Origin: Rubripirellula sp.
GTDB taxonomy: Bacteria; Planctomycetota; Planctomycetia; Pirellulales; Pirellulaceae
Length of the DNA stretch: 34,334 bases
Direction: 5' to 3'
NCBI GenBank assembly: GCA_029213145.1
Contig: JARGNK010000082.1
Coordinates: 1 to 34,334, forward strand
Made by a program: the position numbers and the translations under genes. Below, in pieces: positions 7,675 to 16,067 of this stretch. Below the pieces are notes generated by a model. The model did no database searches. It worked only from the letters and a program-made list of their open reading frames with translations, and was not told the DNA's origin. Each line of letters begins with the position of its first letter. The stretch's first letter is position 1.

Positions 7675-8529
7675 CTAGTGCGTCATCACGTAGACGATAA
7701 TATTGATCGCAATCGGGTAGGACCAGCGTTCAGAAAACTTTTCGTAGTACGCTTTGTTTTCGCCTTCGCGTTCCCAACCGTCTGCCAGATCGTTGTTATG
7801 GCATAGCAGAATCAAGATTTTTCCGTTCTCGTCATGGTAAGCGAGAAAATGCGGATCGGGGTCGGACATGTCGCCATGCCATGGTTCGATGTCCAGGCCT
7901 TGACTCCAAGCATTGATGCTCGGCACTTGCGGCTTTTCCCGCAAATCGTAAACGGTGTGAAAGATCGGATGGGACAACGGCAGGTCCACCGGCGCGACTC
8001 CGGGAAGCACTCTCGACAGCTCAGCCGTTACGTTTTCGAGATACTCTCGCCCCCAAAAATCATCCACCATCAGAAATCCGCCGTTGCTCAGATAGTTTCG
8101 CAGACTCTCAACCTCATCGGTGTTCAGGTACATCTTTCCGGGCGAGCTCATGAACGCAAACGGATAGTCGAGAAGTCTTTCGTCGTTAATATCGAGGACG
8201 AGTCCGTTCGGGGAGACATTCAATGATGTCAGTTGCTGCAGGCGATAAGACAAGTTGAGATCAGCATCTGGATAATCTCCGCTCCAGTGCGTTCGGAAAT
8301 GATTCTGTGTGGAGCGGTAACGCAGGCGAACGAACGTGAATAGTTCCGCAGGGAAGTCGCTGCGTGTTTCCCAATTCGGTACGCCTTCTCTGCCGACAGG
8401 TCGACGTAGCGGTGGATTGGAGCCATCTCGCATCACCTGACCAAACACGCTCAGCCCGCAACCAACGAGCAATAGTCCAAGCATTACTTTGAGGCGCGTC
8501 GGGCATTTGAATGGGGTTTGCAAATTCAT
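7675..8529 (-). CDS. exported DUF4159 domain protein
   Basis: A 284-residue protein matching DUF4159, a family common in planctomycetes and found beside MoxR/VWA systems elsewhere. It has an N-terminal hydrophobic segment (about residues 14-30) that includes a possible lipobox LVGC (Cys24), or alternatively a signal peptide ending near VFG-Q. The DUF4159 fold is seen from FTFVRLRYRS through NLSYRLQQLTSL, LSNGGFLMVDDFWG, HPIFHTVYDL and the C-terminal YPIAINIIVYVMTH. The fold resembles a glutamine-amidotransferase-like domain; no catalytic function is established. No MoxR or VWA partners flank it here. Start ATG 8529. Function unknown. Confidence 0.87.
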   Translation of the reverse strand: MNLQTPFKCPTRLKVMLGLLLVGCGLSVFGQVMRDGSNPPLRRPVGREGVPNWETRSDFPAELFTFVRLRYRSTQNHFRTHWSGDYPDADLNLSYRLQQLTSLNVSPNGLVLDINDERLLDYPFAFMSSPGKMYLNTDEVESLRNYLSNGGFLMVDDFWGREYLENVTAELSRVLPGVAPVDLPLSHPIFHTVYDLREKPQVPSINAWSQGLDIEPWHGDMSDPDPHFLAYHDENGKILILLCHNNDLADGWEREGENKAYYEKFSERWSYPIAINIIVYVMTH

Positions 8530-8762
8530 TCTCGACTAACATTCCCCGGTGATGCCAGGTTGTCTCACGATTCGACGCCCTGTGCGTGTGAGGTGCCGTC
8601 TCGGTGGGGTTTTGCGGAAGCTTTTGCCCGAGCGGTGCAAAACATAGCCGAGCATTAAACACCGCAACCCGTCAAGTTTCAAGCATTTGCGATTCACGCA
8701 TCTAGATCGAAGAGCGTAGCGTGTCGATCGTCCCGCGAGCCCTGCGCAATCCGAACGGACCA

Positions 8763-8863
8763 GTGTTAAGCATCCCAACGGGCCGGTGTTAAGCGTTTCA
8801 AAGAATCAGTGTTAAGCGTTTCAAAGGATCAGTGTTAAGCGTTTCGAAGGACCAGTGTTAAGC
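8763..8863. repeat. 23-bp tandem repeat, four units plus partial
   Basis: Units start with GTGTTAAGC at 8763, 8786, 8809, 8832 and 8855 (partial). Units 2-4 are near-identical after that head (GTTTCAAAG or GTTTCGAAG, then a variable A/C-rich end). Unit 1 diverges in its second half. It overlaps the 3' end of the doubtful frame 8821-9039. Confidence 0.93.
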
Positions 8864-9039
8864 TTTTGATTCGTTCGGGCGGATTGGAGAAACTTTACAC
8901 GCTCTTCATGACCAATGACCAGGGATGCCGAACGAACTTCATCGCTGGAACGGCGAATCTCCGTTTCCAGTTCGGCTGTTTTTTTCATACGCAGGTCAGC
9001 CTTCGCCAATCGATTGAGGATGCTGTTTATCGAAGACAA
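8821..9039 (-). CDS. doubtful small helical protein or gene remnant
   Basis: A 72-residue frame starting at TTG 9039. Its translation is rich in charged helical segments (INSILNRLAKADLRMKK, AELETEIRRSSDEV), unlike the shadow frames around it. The frame remains open upstream to about 9113, reading LELEGVTPRRAHRTVRCAYL, but with no ATG or GTG start. Its last 14 residues are encoded by the 23-bp repeat. It could be a real small protein with a rare start, the remnant of a longer gene, or part of a dispersed repeat. I do not recognise a family. Confidence 0.3.
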   Translation of the reverse strand: MSSINSILNRLAKADLRMKKTAELETEIRRSSDEVRSASLVIGHEERVKFLQSARTNQKLNTGPSKRLTLIL

Positions 9040-9130
9040 ATAGGCACACCGAACGGTGCGATGAGCCCGCCTTGGCGTGACTCCTTCTAGTTCTAGGGAC
9101 GTTGCTCCCCGCTAAGTCGAATAACGCCTC

Positions 9131-9173
9131 GGAACGCCGCTGCGTGTCACGGTTGCTGATTTAGCGGCGTTTC
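9131..9173 (-). terminator. hairpin overlapping the stop of the second sulfatase
   Basis: AACGCCGCT (9133-9141) and AGCGGCGTT (9163-9171) form a perfect 9-bp stem, extended by one wobble and one further pair, with a 21-nt loop. The sulfatase stop codon (9161-9163) touches the arm, so the last codons are part of the stem. It is a likely terminator on the minus strand, without a U-run. Confidence 0.55.
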
Positions 9174-10591
9174 TGTTCGACGTACGTTGCCCCATTGTCG
9201 GTCGGCAACGTACCGTGCCAGTTCAGCAAAACTTTTGTCAAACGGCTAACTTGATCGGGAAACTGACTTGCCAGATTGTTCGTTTCACCACGATCTTTGG
9301 ACAAGTCGTAAAGTTCGGGTTGCGTGCCATCGTACTCGCACAACAATTTCCAATCACCGTCGCGAATGGCGAGATCGGGAAGATCTTTGACACCGTAAAA
9401 CGAATCGCGATCGGGTGGTCGACGAAACAGAATCGGCTGAGAACGTGAGCCGCCAACGCCACTCAACGGCGGCACTCCGAGCAACGTCGAAACCAATGAC
9501 TCGCCGTCGAATTTGACGCCCTCAGGATGAGGCGTTGATGTCAGATCGAGCAAGGTCGGAACGAGGTCAATCGCCGAGAAGACAGAATCCGTGTCGAGGT
9601 GGTTTGTTTTCTTTAGTACCCCCGGTCCCCAGGCAATCAGTGACGAACGAATCCCTCCTTCGTAAAGATTCGTTTTGAAACCCCGGAACGGACCCGCCGA
9701 ACCGGCTCCTTTTTCAGGACCATTGTCACCGCAAATCAGTACTAACGTGTTGTCGCGCAAGTTCGGATCTGCACGAATGTAGTCAAACAATTTTGCAAAT
9801 TGGGCATCCATCTCCTGGAGCACCGCGTGATAGAGCCCTCGTTTCCCATCGGCCCATTTATCGACTGGTGGCCAGAACGGGCCGTGTACATCATCAGGCC
9901 AGAGATTGATATAGAAAGGTTTTCCTTCCCGGTTTGCCTCAGCGACAAATGGAATTGCTTCGTCGATGAATCCGCCGGTGATTTTCGATCTTAGCATCCA
10001 GCGATAACCGTCTCCCAGTCTTTCCGCATCTGCCCAAATCTTGCCCGGCGTTTTCTGCCCTGGTTTCAAAGTCAAAGGTAACAGCTTCGGCCCCATGCCT
10101 TCGAAATTCGTCAGCGATTGATCGAACCCATAGTCGGTAATCGGTGGAGCATCATCGACGTTGCGTTGCCCACCCATGTGCCATTTGCCAAAGTGGCCTG
10201 TTGCGTACCCTGCTTGCTGCAAGGATCTCGCCAGCATCGGTGCTTTGGGGTCGAGCCATTGGGCCATTCCGCGGCGTTGATTGTGATCTCGATTGCTGAG
10301 ATAAGAGGTGATCTGCCAACGTTGCGGGTATTGCCCCGTGGAGATCGCTGTTCGCGACGGCGAGCAGATCGGAGAGTTCACGTAAAACTGCTCGAACCGA
10401 ATTCCCTCGGCGGCCAACCGATCAATATTCGGTGTCTCTGCTGCCTCGTTGCCAAAGCATGAGAAATCACCCCAGCCCATGTCGTCGATGAATACCAAGA
10501 CGATGTTGGGGCGATCTGCTGCACCGACGGAGGTGGCGGCCAAGCTCATCGCCAAATACGCCGCAGCCAAAATCTTTCGCGTTTGAAACAT
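9161..10591 (-). CDS. secreted sulfatase with canonical CSPSR motif
   Basis: Predicted exported type I sulfatase acting on sulfate esters outside the cytoplasm. From ATG 10591 it has a signal peptide (FQTRKILAAAYLAMSLAAT, cleavage after GAA), then FIDDMGWGDFSCFG with the metal-binding Asp pair, ETPNIDRLAAEGIRF, and the active-site motif ICSPSRTAISTGQYP. The Cys in CSPSR (residue 76 from this start) is expected to become formylglycine. Later features are KWHMGG, ICGDNGPEKGAGSAG with the metal-binding Asp-Asn, and the LAIRDGDWKLLCEYDG segment near the end. A GTG at 10603 would add four residues. Size is normal for the family. Unlike the sulfatase at 1481, all key residues are standard. No anaerobic or formylglycine-generating enzyme is in the window. 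Confidence 0.95.
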   Translation of the reverse strand: MFQTRKILAAAYLAMSLAATSVGAADRPNIVLVFIDDMGWGDFSCFGNEAAETPNIDRLAAEGIRFEQFYVNSPICSPSRTAISTGQYPQRWQITSYLSNRDHNQRRGMAQWLDPKAPMLARSLQQAGYATGHFGKWHMGGQRNVDDAPPITDYGFDQSLTNFEGMGPKLLPLTLKPGQKTPGKIWADAERLGDGYRWMLRSKITGGFIDEAIPFVAEANREGKPFYINLWPDDVHGPFWPPVDKWADGKRGLYHAVLQEMDAQFAKLFDYIRADPNLRDNTLVLICGDNGPEKGAGSAGPFRGFKTNLYEGGIRSSLIAWGPGVLKKTNHLDTDSVFSAIDLVPTLLDLTSTPHPEGVKFDGESLVSTLLGVPPLSGVGGSRSQPILFRRPPDRDSFYGVKDLPDLAIRDGDWKLLCEYDGTQPELYDLSKDRGETNNLASQFPDQVSRLTKVLLNWHGTLPTDNGATYVEQKRR

Positions 10592-11281
10592 AATCGCACT
10601 CACTCCCGGTCAGCATCATCAATTCTCGTCACGAACGAAGCCGCGAGGCAAACTGCATGCCCGCTGTCGACTGGCGAACAATGTAATCAATCGAATGGTC
10701 GGGGATGCGCTCGGCGCTAAATCCCGGTCGATTTTGCCAGGACTGTCGCCGATTCTGTTGGGACTGGCGGGCGGTGGCAATCTCAGCTTGTGGTTGCAGA
10801 GGTGAGACGAAATCAAGGATTCGCTCAATTCCCACTGCGACATCCTGTCCCTGGAGGGGGCCTGTGGGTGGAACAGGGATAAAATTGAGGGCCAACTTTG
10901 TTGATTTTGAAGCACAATGGCGACTGATTTTTTAAATAGAATGGCCGAATGGAATCTCGGAATTGACAAACCACACCGTTTCGCCGATGAACAATTCAGG
11001 CATTGTTCAAAGACGCTATTTTTAGAAGGCATCGTTTAAACAGAACGCGAACGCAAGGTTGCTTGAACGACGGTGGCCTATCGACACTGCCTTTTCGATA
11101 CTGCCTTTTCGACACTTGCGGTTTTGTAACATGGTGAAGTTTGCCTAGATTGATGGTAACCAGTTCGACGACCAACACCTGAAGATTCAGCCGATCTGAT
11201 CTTCTCCGATAAAACGCCTCTCAATCCACTCGAACGGAAGACACCCCTCCCGGCACGCATGCAAAGTAGGACGCAGAATCA
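10592..11281. other. 690-bp divergent intergenic region; no confident gene
   Basis: This region lies between the sulfatase (minus) and the molybdoprotein gene (plus) and should hold two promoters. A minus-strand frame 10629-10895 (88 codons from TTG) has a moderately protein-like translation (QDVAVGIERILDFVSPLQ; RIPDHSIDYIVRQ), but no recognised family, no ATG and no ribosome binding site, so I treat it as a weak candidate only. A longer overlapping frame, 10619-11032, looks spurious. A 14-bp repeat lies at 11081-11124. Confidence 0.45.
11081..11124. repeat. 14-bp tandem repeat, three units
   Basis: TCGACACTGCCTTT (11081-11094), TCGATACTGCCTTT (11095-11108) and a longer, diverged third copy, TCGACACTTGCGGTTT (11109-11124), in the divergent gap upstream of the molybdoprotein gene. 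Confidence 0.85.
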
Positions 11282-12442
11282 ATGATTACACGAAGAGAGA
11301 TGCTAATTGCCAGCGGTGGCGTTTTTGTTGCGGGCGGAATGTTTGCACCCCGGGCCTCAGTTGCCGCTGAAAATGACAAGCAACTGATTTTCCACACGAC
11401 GAGTCCAAACAACGGAGAGCCCGAGCTTGCCAACCTCGTTCAGTCATGGATTACGCCGCTGAAGCATTTCTACGTTCGCAGTCACGCACCGAACCCAGTG
11501 ATCAATCCGGACGATTACCAGCTCAAGATTGAAGGTATGGTTCGCCGGCCGTCTTCCTTGTCGCTCAAGAATCTTGCACGGTTTAAGAATCGATCGACCG
11601 TGGCAACCTTGACCTGCGCGGGGAACCGCCGCGCCGAATACAACGCTGAGGGCAAGGTGAGCGGGGTTCAGTGGCAATCAGGAGCGATTGGGAATGCTAC
11701 CTGGAAAGGCATTGCAATCGCTGATGTTTTGAAGGAAGCAGAGGTGTTGCCGGAAGCAAAACACATCTGGTTTGAAGGCCTTGACGAAATCGAGAAGGGG
11801 GGCGGAATCATTCCCTTCGGAGGTTCGATTCCAATCTCCAAAGCAATGATTGATTCGGGCCCCGGTGCTCCACTCTTAGCACACACAATGAACGAGGCTC
11901 CGCTCACACCCGATCATGGTTTCCCGTTACGGACCTTGGTCCCCGGTTACATCGGTGCCCGAAGTGTCAAATGGCTTGGGAAAATTGTGGTCAGCGATCG
12001 CCCGTCCCCCAATCACTACGTCGCTACAGCCTACAAGCTGGTGAAGAATTCGGATCCGATCGAATGGGCAGAGTCAGGGCCGATCTATCGGTTCCCGATT
12101 AACGCCGCAATCTGTACGCCGCAGGCCAACAGCAAGCTTGCGACCGGCGAGATTGATTTGACCGGCTATGTCCTGCCAACCGGACGGGCCGGTTCGACGG
12201 TTGATAAAGTACTCGTTTCTGCCGATCAAGGAAAAACTTGGTCCAAGGCGGATCTGGTCGGACAAGAAAGCGAGTTCTGCTGGCGACTATGGAATGCCAA
12301 AGTGAAGGTGACCAGTAATACGAGACGCTTGATGGTGCGGGCGCTCGACACCTCCGGTGGCTTCATGCCTTATCGTGTTCCTTGGAACTCCAAGGGGTAT
12401 CTGCAAAACTCCTGGTACAAGCTCCCGGTGGAAGTGAGCTAA
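11282..12442 (+). CDS. sulfite oxidase-family molybdopterin protein, exported
   Basis: A 386-residue protein of the sulfite oxidase / SoxC / YedY-like molybdopterin superfamily, which oxidises sulfite or related substrates in the periplasm. The N-terminus (MITRREMLIASGG) looks like a Tat signal with an Arg-Arg pair, fitting export of a folded cofactor-bound protein. The molybdopterin domain spans about residues 35-255, with the putative Mo-ligating Cys112 in ATLTCAGNRR, followed by VQWQSGAIGNATWKG and DHGFPLRTLVPGYIGARSVKWL, a classic family block. A C-terminal Mo-co oxidoreductase dimerisation domain follows (about 275-380: GYVLPTGRAGSTVDKVLVSADQG, VRALDTSGG). No heme b5 or cytochrome c domain is fused. 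It could take part in disposing of sulfite linked to the nearby sulfatases, but that is only inference. Start ATG 11282. Confidence 0.92.
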   Translation: MITRREMLIASGGVFVAGGMFAPRASVAAENDKQLIFHTTSPNNGEPELANLVQSWITPLKHFYVRSHAPNPVINPDDYQLKIEGMVRRPSSLSLKNLARFKNRSTVATLTCAGNRRAEYNAEGKVSGVQWQSGAIGNATWKGIAIADVLKEAEVLPEAKHIWFEGLDEIEKGGGIIPFGGSIPISKAMIDSGPGAPLLAHTMNEAPLTPDHGFPLRTLVPGYIGARSVKWLGKIVVSDRPSPNHYVATAYKLVKNSDPIEWAESGPIYRFPINAAICTPQANSKLATGEIDLTGYVLPTGRAGSTVDKVLVSADQGKTWSKADLVGQESEFCWRLWNAKVKVTSNTRRLMVRALDTSGGFMPYRVPWNSKGYLQNSWYKLPVEVS

Positions 12443-12577
12443 ACAGTCGATCTCAGTAAAAGGCACAATTCGCTTCCGAGACTCAAGCGAATCGGTCAGC
12501 CCGACTGAGTCCGTTGACTGAACCTCGCATGGATTGAATTGTCATTTATGGCATGCGGGAAGGTGGCCTTGGCAAAA

Positions 12578-12611
12578 AACACCGCTCGCCGGAAGCGCTA
12601 GCTACGGTGTT
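12578..12611. terminator. 7-bp inverted repeat between convergent genes
   Basis: AACACCG (12578-12584) pairs with CGGTGTT (12605-12611) over a 20-nt loop that contains AGCGCT and TAGCTA self-complementary words. It lies between the convergent molybdoprotein and DUF6868 genes. The right arm includes the first two bases of the DUF6868 stop codon (12610-12612). It is either a bidirectional terminator or part of a dispersed palindrome family. Confidence 0.45.
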
Positions 12612-12864
12612 AGCTGCATAGTTTGAGCGCGACGTACGGTATCGCGTTGAAAACTAAAGTCAGCAATTTGTAGTTCGCCAGATATCGGAAATATGCTCGT
12701 TTGAGATGGGGCGGTTCGAGATCAAAAAGTCGTCCGTGGATCGCCGCGATTCGGTCTCGCATCGTGATCAAAACGGCCATCGAAAATGTCATCAGGCCAA
12801 TATTGAAAACCGTACACCAGCCGAGGAATTCTGCTGCGTCTTGGTTGGTTTCAAATATTGGCAT
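12610..12864 (-). CDS. small DUF6868-like membrane protein
   Basis: An 84-residue membrane protein starting MPIFETNQDAAEFLGWC. It has a first hydrophobic helix (about residues 12-34, FNIGLMTFSMAVLI), a polar loop (RDRIAAIHGRLFDL), and a second helix near the C-terminus (LLTLVFNAIPYVALKL). The pattern fits DUF6868, a small uncharacterised family of Proteobacteria and planctomycetes. I chose ATG 12864 because a Shine-Dalgarno-like GAGGAG lies ten bases upstream (12875-12880). The frame remains open to 12939, but that extension lacks such a site. It is convergent with the molybdoprotein and on the same strand as the TPR gene, 255 bp downstream of the latter. Function unknown. Confidence 0.75.
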   Translation of the reverse strand: MPIFETNQDAAEFLGWCTVFNIGLMTFSMAVLITMRDRIAAIHGRLFDLEPPHLKRAYFRYLANYKLLTLVFNAIPYVALKLCS

Positions 12865-13119
12865 CGTGATCGATCTCCTCGAAAAAATAGAGTTGGCTGG
12901 TCCGTTTGATTTAAAAGAGTTTTCGGCCTGTGTTACCAAGCAGGCGCAGTGATCTGAGTCGAAAGGGGCGGCGACGAAGGGAAGTCACGGTTGGTAAACC
13001 TGCCTTTTTGAAGTCTGTCCTTTTCTCTGCTTGTTATTCGCTGGCGTTGTTTTTTTCTTTTATGCTGCGTCATATTTGCAAAGCGGCGGTTGTTGGCCTG
13101 CCCTCAGAACGTATGCGGA

Positions 13120-14601
13120 TCAATAGGTTACGGTGATGAGCATTCCTCCCTGGGTTCGCTCAGCATCAAACTCGGCATTCTCCGAGGCGAAGCGGTCGTG
13201 ACCGGCGACCCATGAGATTGCCATGTGGTCCATCGCTTGCCAGCATAGCTTTGCCTGAATCCGCCAAGTCCATTCATCGCGTGGCACCAATCCGGTGAAA
13301 GCGTAATAGTCACGATAGCCTGTACCGACACTCGGGATCAGTTGCAATGAGTCTCTTAACTGCAGTGTCCACTCACCGTAGGTGGTCACACCGCGGTAGC
13401 GAAAATCGCTACCGTCTGTGTTCACGGATTCTAAGTCAATTCCCAAGGCGAATGAGGGCACTTGGTACATTGATGTCTGGAAGAAACGGCTTAGGCCGGC
13501 ACTGACGGAAGGGCCATCGAGCGAGGTTGTTTGCGGGGTCATCCCGTCGTCCGAGAATTCCGAAGTGCTGATCGTAAAATAGCCGTATACGATGTCGAGA
13601 TCGGGGCGAATTTGGATGATGGAGGCGGTCATGCTATGGCGATCACCAAAACGCTGGCCGCCCAAAGAATCAAGTGCGTAGATGTAATCCAATCTTGCGG
13701 TCCATTCGCTGGCAAACCTGAAAAAATCACGCTCGAAAAACCCTCCTGCTTGAAGACTTGCTAAATCAAATTCGTCTTGTGTGGATTCGTTGATCGTTAA
13801 AAAGCTTCTCGCAATGAAACCGCTTCGTAACTGATGACGCTTGAACGCGATCCACTCAACCTCGGGATTGGTAAGCCATTGAAAAGCCTTGGCATCTTCA
13901 TTGCGGAGTTCACGGCTGATTGGCGTTAAACTCACATTTGAATTGTAGAGTGCACCTGTTTCCAAAAAAAAACGTATCCGCTTGTGTGATGGATCAGCAT
14001 CACTTTTCAATCGCTCGAACGTTCGATCTAAGTCCTCGGAGCCGTCAAAGGTCTGGATACGATAATCAACTTGTTGAATCACCGGCGACTTGCCGATGGT
14101 GATTTCGTCATTGCGAGTCGCGATCCAACCAGAGGTTGCAATCCGCTTCGCGTAATCACTTTCAGGTGCGAGTGAAATGCAACGATCAAAGTACTGCAAC
14201 GCTTGAGCCGAGTCCCCTGTTGTGAGTAAGAGCTCGCCGTAATCAAAATGTGCCGCAGCATTTTCTGGGTCGATCTGCAACGCTTTTTCCAGCGACTGTC
14301 GTGCTGATTCGACGTTGCCAACTTTCGCTTGGTAGTTCCCTAAAACACGCCAGGAATCGCTGTGGTTGGGCCGCGTTTGGATACGGATCAGCAGCACCTG
14401 CATCATCGGGTCTGGGCTGGCGGATTCTGGGCTGGCGGGCAATTCCGCTTCCGCTGGCAACACGAGCTCTTCTGCGCGTATCGGTTTCGTCAGGGTTGCT
14501 ATCAAAAAACAGCACCCGAAAATCATGTTTGATCGCGAGATGCTGCGTCGAATCAGCATGAAAGGAGCCGGGGCATTTGAATCGAAATGACTGCAATCCA
14601 C
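13120..14601 (-). CDS. TPR protein with C-terminal outer-membrane beta-barrel-like region
   Basis: A 493-residue protein with a signal peptide (MLIRRSISRSNMIFGCCFLIAT, ending near IRA), a Pro/Ser/Ala linker with a small direct repeat (PASPESASPDP), two or three TPR units (about residues 75-150: SDSWRVLGNYQAKVGNVESARQ, AAAHFDYGELLLTTGDSAQALQ), then a long beta-rich region from about 210 with alternating strands, ending in the aromatic GGMLITVTY typical of outer-membrane barrels. This architecture resembles TPR-barrel proteins of secretion or exopolysaccharide export; the substrate is unknown. GTG 14601 is preceded by AGGAG at 14606-14610, four bases away. The internal ATG 14559 gives a better signal peptide but lacks a ribosome site. 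Either start is possible. Confidence 0.78.
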   Translation of the reverse strand: MDCSHFDSNAPAPFMLIRRSISRSNMIFGCCFLIATLTKPIRAEELVLPAEAELPASPESASPDPMMQVLLIRIQTRPNHSDSWRVLGNYQAKVGNVESARQSLEKALQIDPENAAAHFDYGELLLTTGDSAQALQYFDRCISLAPESDYAKRIATSGWIATRNDEITIGKSPVIQQVDYRIQTFDGSEDLDRTFERLKSDADPSHKRIRFFLETGALYNSNVSLTPISRELRNEDAKAFQWLTNPEVEWIAFKRHQLRSGFIARSFLTINESTQDEFDLASLQAGGFFERDFFRFASEWTARLDYIYALDSLGGQRFGDRHSMTASIIQIRPDLDIVYGYFTISTSEFSDDGMTPQTTSLDGPSVSAGLSRFFQTSMYQVPSFALGIDLESVNTDGSDFRYRGVTTYGEWTLQLRDSLQLIPSVGTGYRDYYAFTGLVPRDEWTWRIQAKLCWQAMDHMAISWVAGHDRFASENAEFDAERTQGGMLITVTY

Positions 14602-14939
14602 GCAACTCCTATTCCGAGAGAGACTCGAAAACCTCTAAACCGGAGTCATGGTTGGTGGATTCCTGTTGTTACTTGCCTCGATCCGGGTTGAAGAATCAAC
14701 CCCAGTCTGTGGTGGTGCCGATGAACTTTCTGAACGCCTGTGTTTGCTGGAATCGCACTTGCTTGTGCTAGCAAGAGCAACTGGCCTGCCGTGTCTTGTT
14801 GGACTTACGTTCCAGCGTCAGATCCTTCGGCAAAAAAACTCAGTGATTTCTCGTGATTGGTATCGCCGCCAAGATCGGTATTAGGTTGAGATCGAGTTCG
14901 CCGTCATACAGTTCGCTATCATTCAGAAGGAGTTGGGAC
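14602..14939. other. 338-bp divergent gap; weak small-ORF candidate
   Basis: This gap lies between the TPR-barrel gene (minus) and the coiled-coil-like gene (plus). A plus-strand frame 14648-14884 (78 aa) starts with ATG after GGAG and reads MVGGFLLLLASIRVEES, a possible signal-like head, but the rest has no family features, so I do not call it. No repeat array or clear promoter was found. Confidence 0.4.
14927..14932 (+). promoter_or_regulatory. Shine-Dalgarno site fixing the start at 14940
   Basis: AAGGAG lies seven bases before ATG 14940. It is the best ribosome binding site in this part of the window and argues against the upstream in-frame starts at 14853 and beyond. Confidence 0.75.
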
Positions 14940-15830
14940 ATGAGATCCTTTATTCAGACTACCTTGTTGCTTTGTTTGATAGGCGTGCCAGTGTCGGTCA
15001 CTGCCCAGCAGGCAGATGGCGGAGCGGCAGGACTTTCACGCAGACCTGCTGGGTCCCGCCCTTCCTCACCTGGCCTTGATCGTGCTTCATCGCAAGTTCA
15101 GCAGCGTTTGCAATCTGCTCGGACCAATTCGCAGTTGCGATCTCAGGCTCAAGATCGAAGGCGTCAGAATTCGCAGCAACGCGCTCAAGCTGAAGCGCGG
15201 CGTGCTGCTGAAATTGCGTTGGCCTCGCGAAAGCCAATGGCAGATGGGTTGGAGCAGATCCCGCAAGTTGAGCGTTCTCGAGAAAGAACGGGTTTGCGCG
15301 GCGGGGCCAGCGAGACAGCGCATGAGCTAGCTGGTCGGGATGGACTTGAGTCACGCCGTGGGACAGGGGCGCGCATTGGGATTCAAGCGGGTGTCGCGGT
15401 GCCTTCCGGATTGACCAAAGAGGATGTGCGGATTTTTGACGATCTGTTTGGTCGGTTCAATCCACTACTGCCGCAACGGCCTGCGACTGATTCCATGCTG
15501 GAGGACGCCTCTTTACGTGTCTTGGAAGCTCCTCGCTCAGTCGGCAAAGCGGCGGGGGAGCGGCGTCAACGCGAGCCGGAGGACATCGAAAAACTCATTG
15601 ATTCAAAACTTAGTTTCGCAGATCGTATTCGAGTGGCTGCCCGTCAGCGGCGGACCGAGATATCGCAGATGCGGGATGATGCGATTGCCAAAGGACGCCC
15701 GGAGTTGTTGATCGAAGCCGATCAGATTGAAACCCGACTGAATGCGTTTTCCGAGGCTCAGATCCGTCTGCAAGCTGACAGGGGAGCGGAACGACGCACT
15801 GCCGCTGCTGATTCACCGTCGGTTCAGTAA
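14940..15830 (+). CDS. secreted Gln/Arg-rich coiled-coil-like protein of unknown function
   Basis: A 296-residue protein with a clear signal peptide (MRSFIQTTLLLCLIGVPVS, then VTAQQ). A low-complexity stretch rich in Arg, Gln, Ser and Ala follows (QQRLQSARTNSQLRSQAQDRR, then AQAEARRAAEIALASRK), likely helical. A more ordered C-terminal half starts near LTKEDVRIFDDLFGRFNPLLPQ. It ends in a helical region (IEKLIDSKLSFADRIRVAARQ, then IAKGRPELLIEADQIETRLNAFSEAQI). No catalytic motif is seen. It may be an envelope or structural protein. The frame is open back to 14853, but AAGGAG before 14940 decides the start. The next plus-strand gene begins 237 bp downstream after a 21-bp repeat array, so co-transcription is uncertain. 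I do not recognise the family. Confidence 0.75.
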   Translation: MRSFIQTTLLLCLIGVPVSVTAQQADGGAAGLSRRPAGSRPSSPGLDRASSQVQQRLQSARTNSQLRSQAQDRRRQNSQQRAQAEARRAAEIALASRKPMADGLEQIPQVERSRERTGLRGGASETAHELAGRDGLESRRGTGARIGIQAGVAVPSGLTKEDVRIFDDLFGRFNPLLPQRPATDSMLEDASLRVLEAPRSVGKAAGERRQREPEDIEKLIDSKLSFADRIRVAARQRRTEISQMRDDAIAKGRPELLIEADQIETRLNAFSEAQIRLQADRGAERRTAAADSPSVQ

Positions 15831-15855
15831 TCCAGCTGGTTCAAAACGGTGGACC

Positions 15856-15867
15856 CTGCGTGCGCAG
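15856..15867 (+). terminator. weak hairpin after the coiled-coil-like gene
   Basis: CTGCGTGCGCAG forms a four-base stem with a four-base loop and is followed by TCTTTT. The stem is short, so this is only a weak terminator candidate. Confidence 0.25.
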
Positions 15868-15880
15868 TCTTTTCCGCGGG

Positions 15881-15963
15881 ATGGGGTAGGCAGGATTCGG
15901 GTTGGGGCAGGCAGGATTATCAATGGGGAGCCAGGACTCGGATTTGGGCAGGCAGAATTATCG
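15881..15963. repeat. 21-bp degenerate tandem repeat, four units
   Basis: Units begin ATGGGG/TTGGGG at 15881, 15902, 15923 and 15944 (the last is 20 bp), each containing the core CAGGCAGGATT or a variant (CCAGGACT, CAGGCAGAATT). A partial fifth unit starts at 15964. It lies in the gap between two plus-strand genes. Confidence 0.85.
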
Positions 15964-16067
15964 ATGGGGGGGCTGCTTTGGCGAGCTTTCTTGGTCATTC
16001 ATGGTGGGGTGCATAATGGCTACAATCCGCATTCATGTTTCTTGGTCATGTAGATTTGGATTGACGG

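Larger units (their letters stand above)
8530..9160. other. 631-bp gap with 23-bp repeat and a coding-like minus-strand frame
   Basis: The gap between two minus-strand genes (DUF4159 and the second sulfatase) holds a 23-bp tandem array at 8763-8863 and an open minus-strand frame from about 9113 to 8821, whose translation looks protein-like. Both are described separately. Frames near 8536-8778 look like non-coding repeat-type sequence with many Arg and Cys residues and are not called. Confidence 0.5.

Noticed and set aside
10619..11032. 137-codon minus-strand frame upstream of the second sulfatase
   Set aside because: Pro/Ser/Arg-rich translation without domains or ribosome site; it overlaps a slightly better frame (10629-10895), which is itself weak.
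14648..14884. 78-codon frame with a hydrophobic head
   Set aside because: GGAG and a signal-like head are suggestive, but the remainder shows no protein-like pattern and no family; not supported enough to call.
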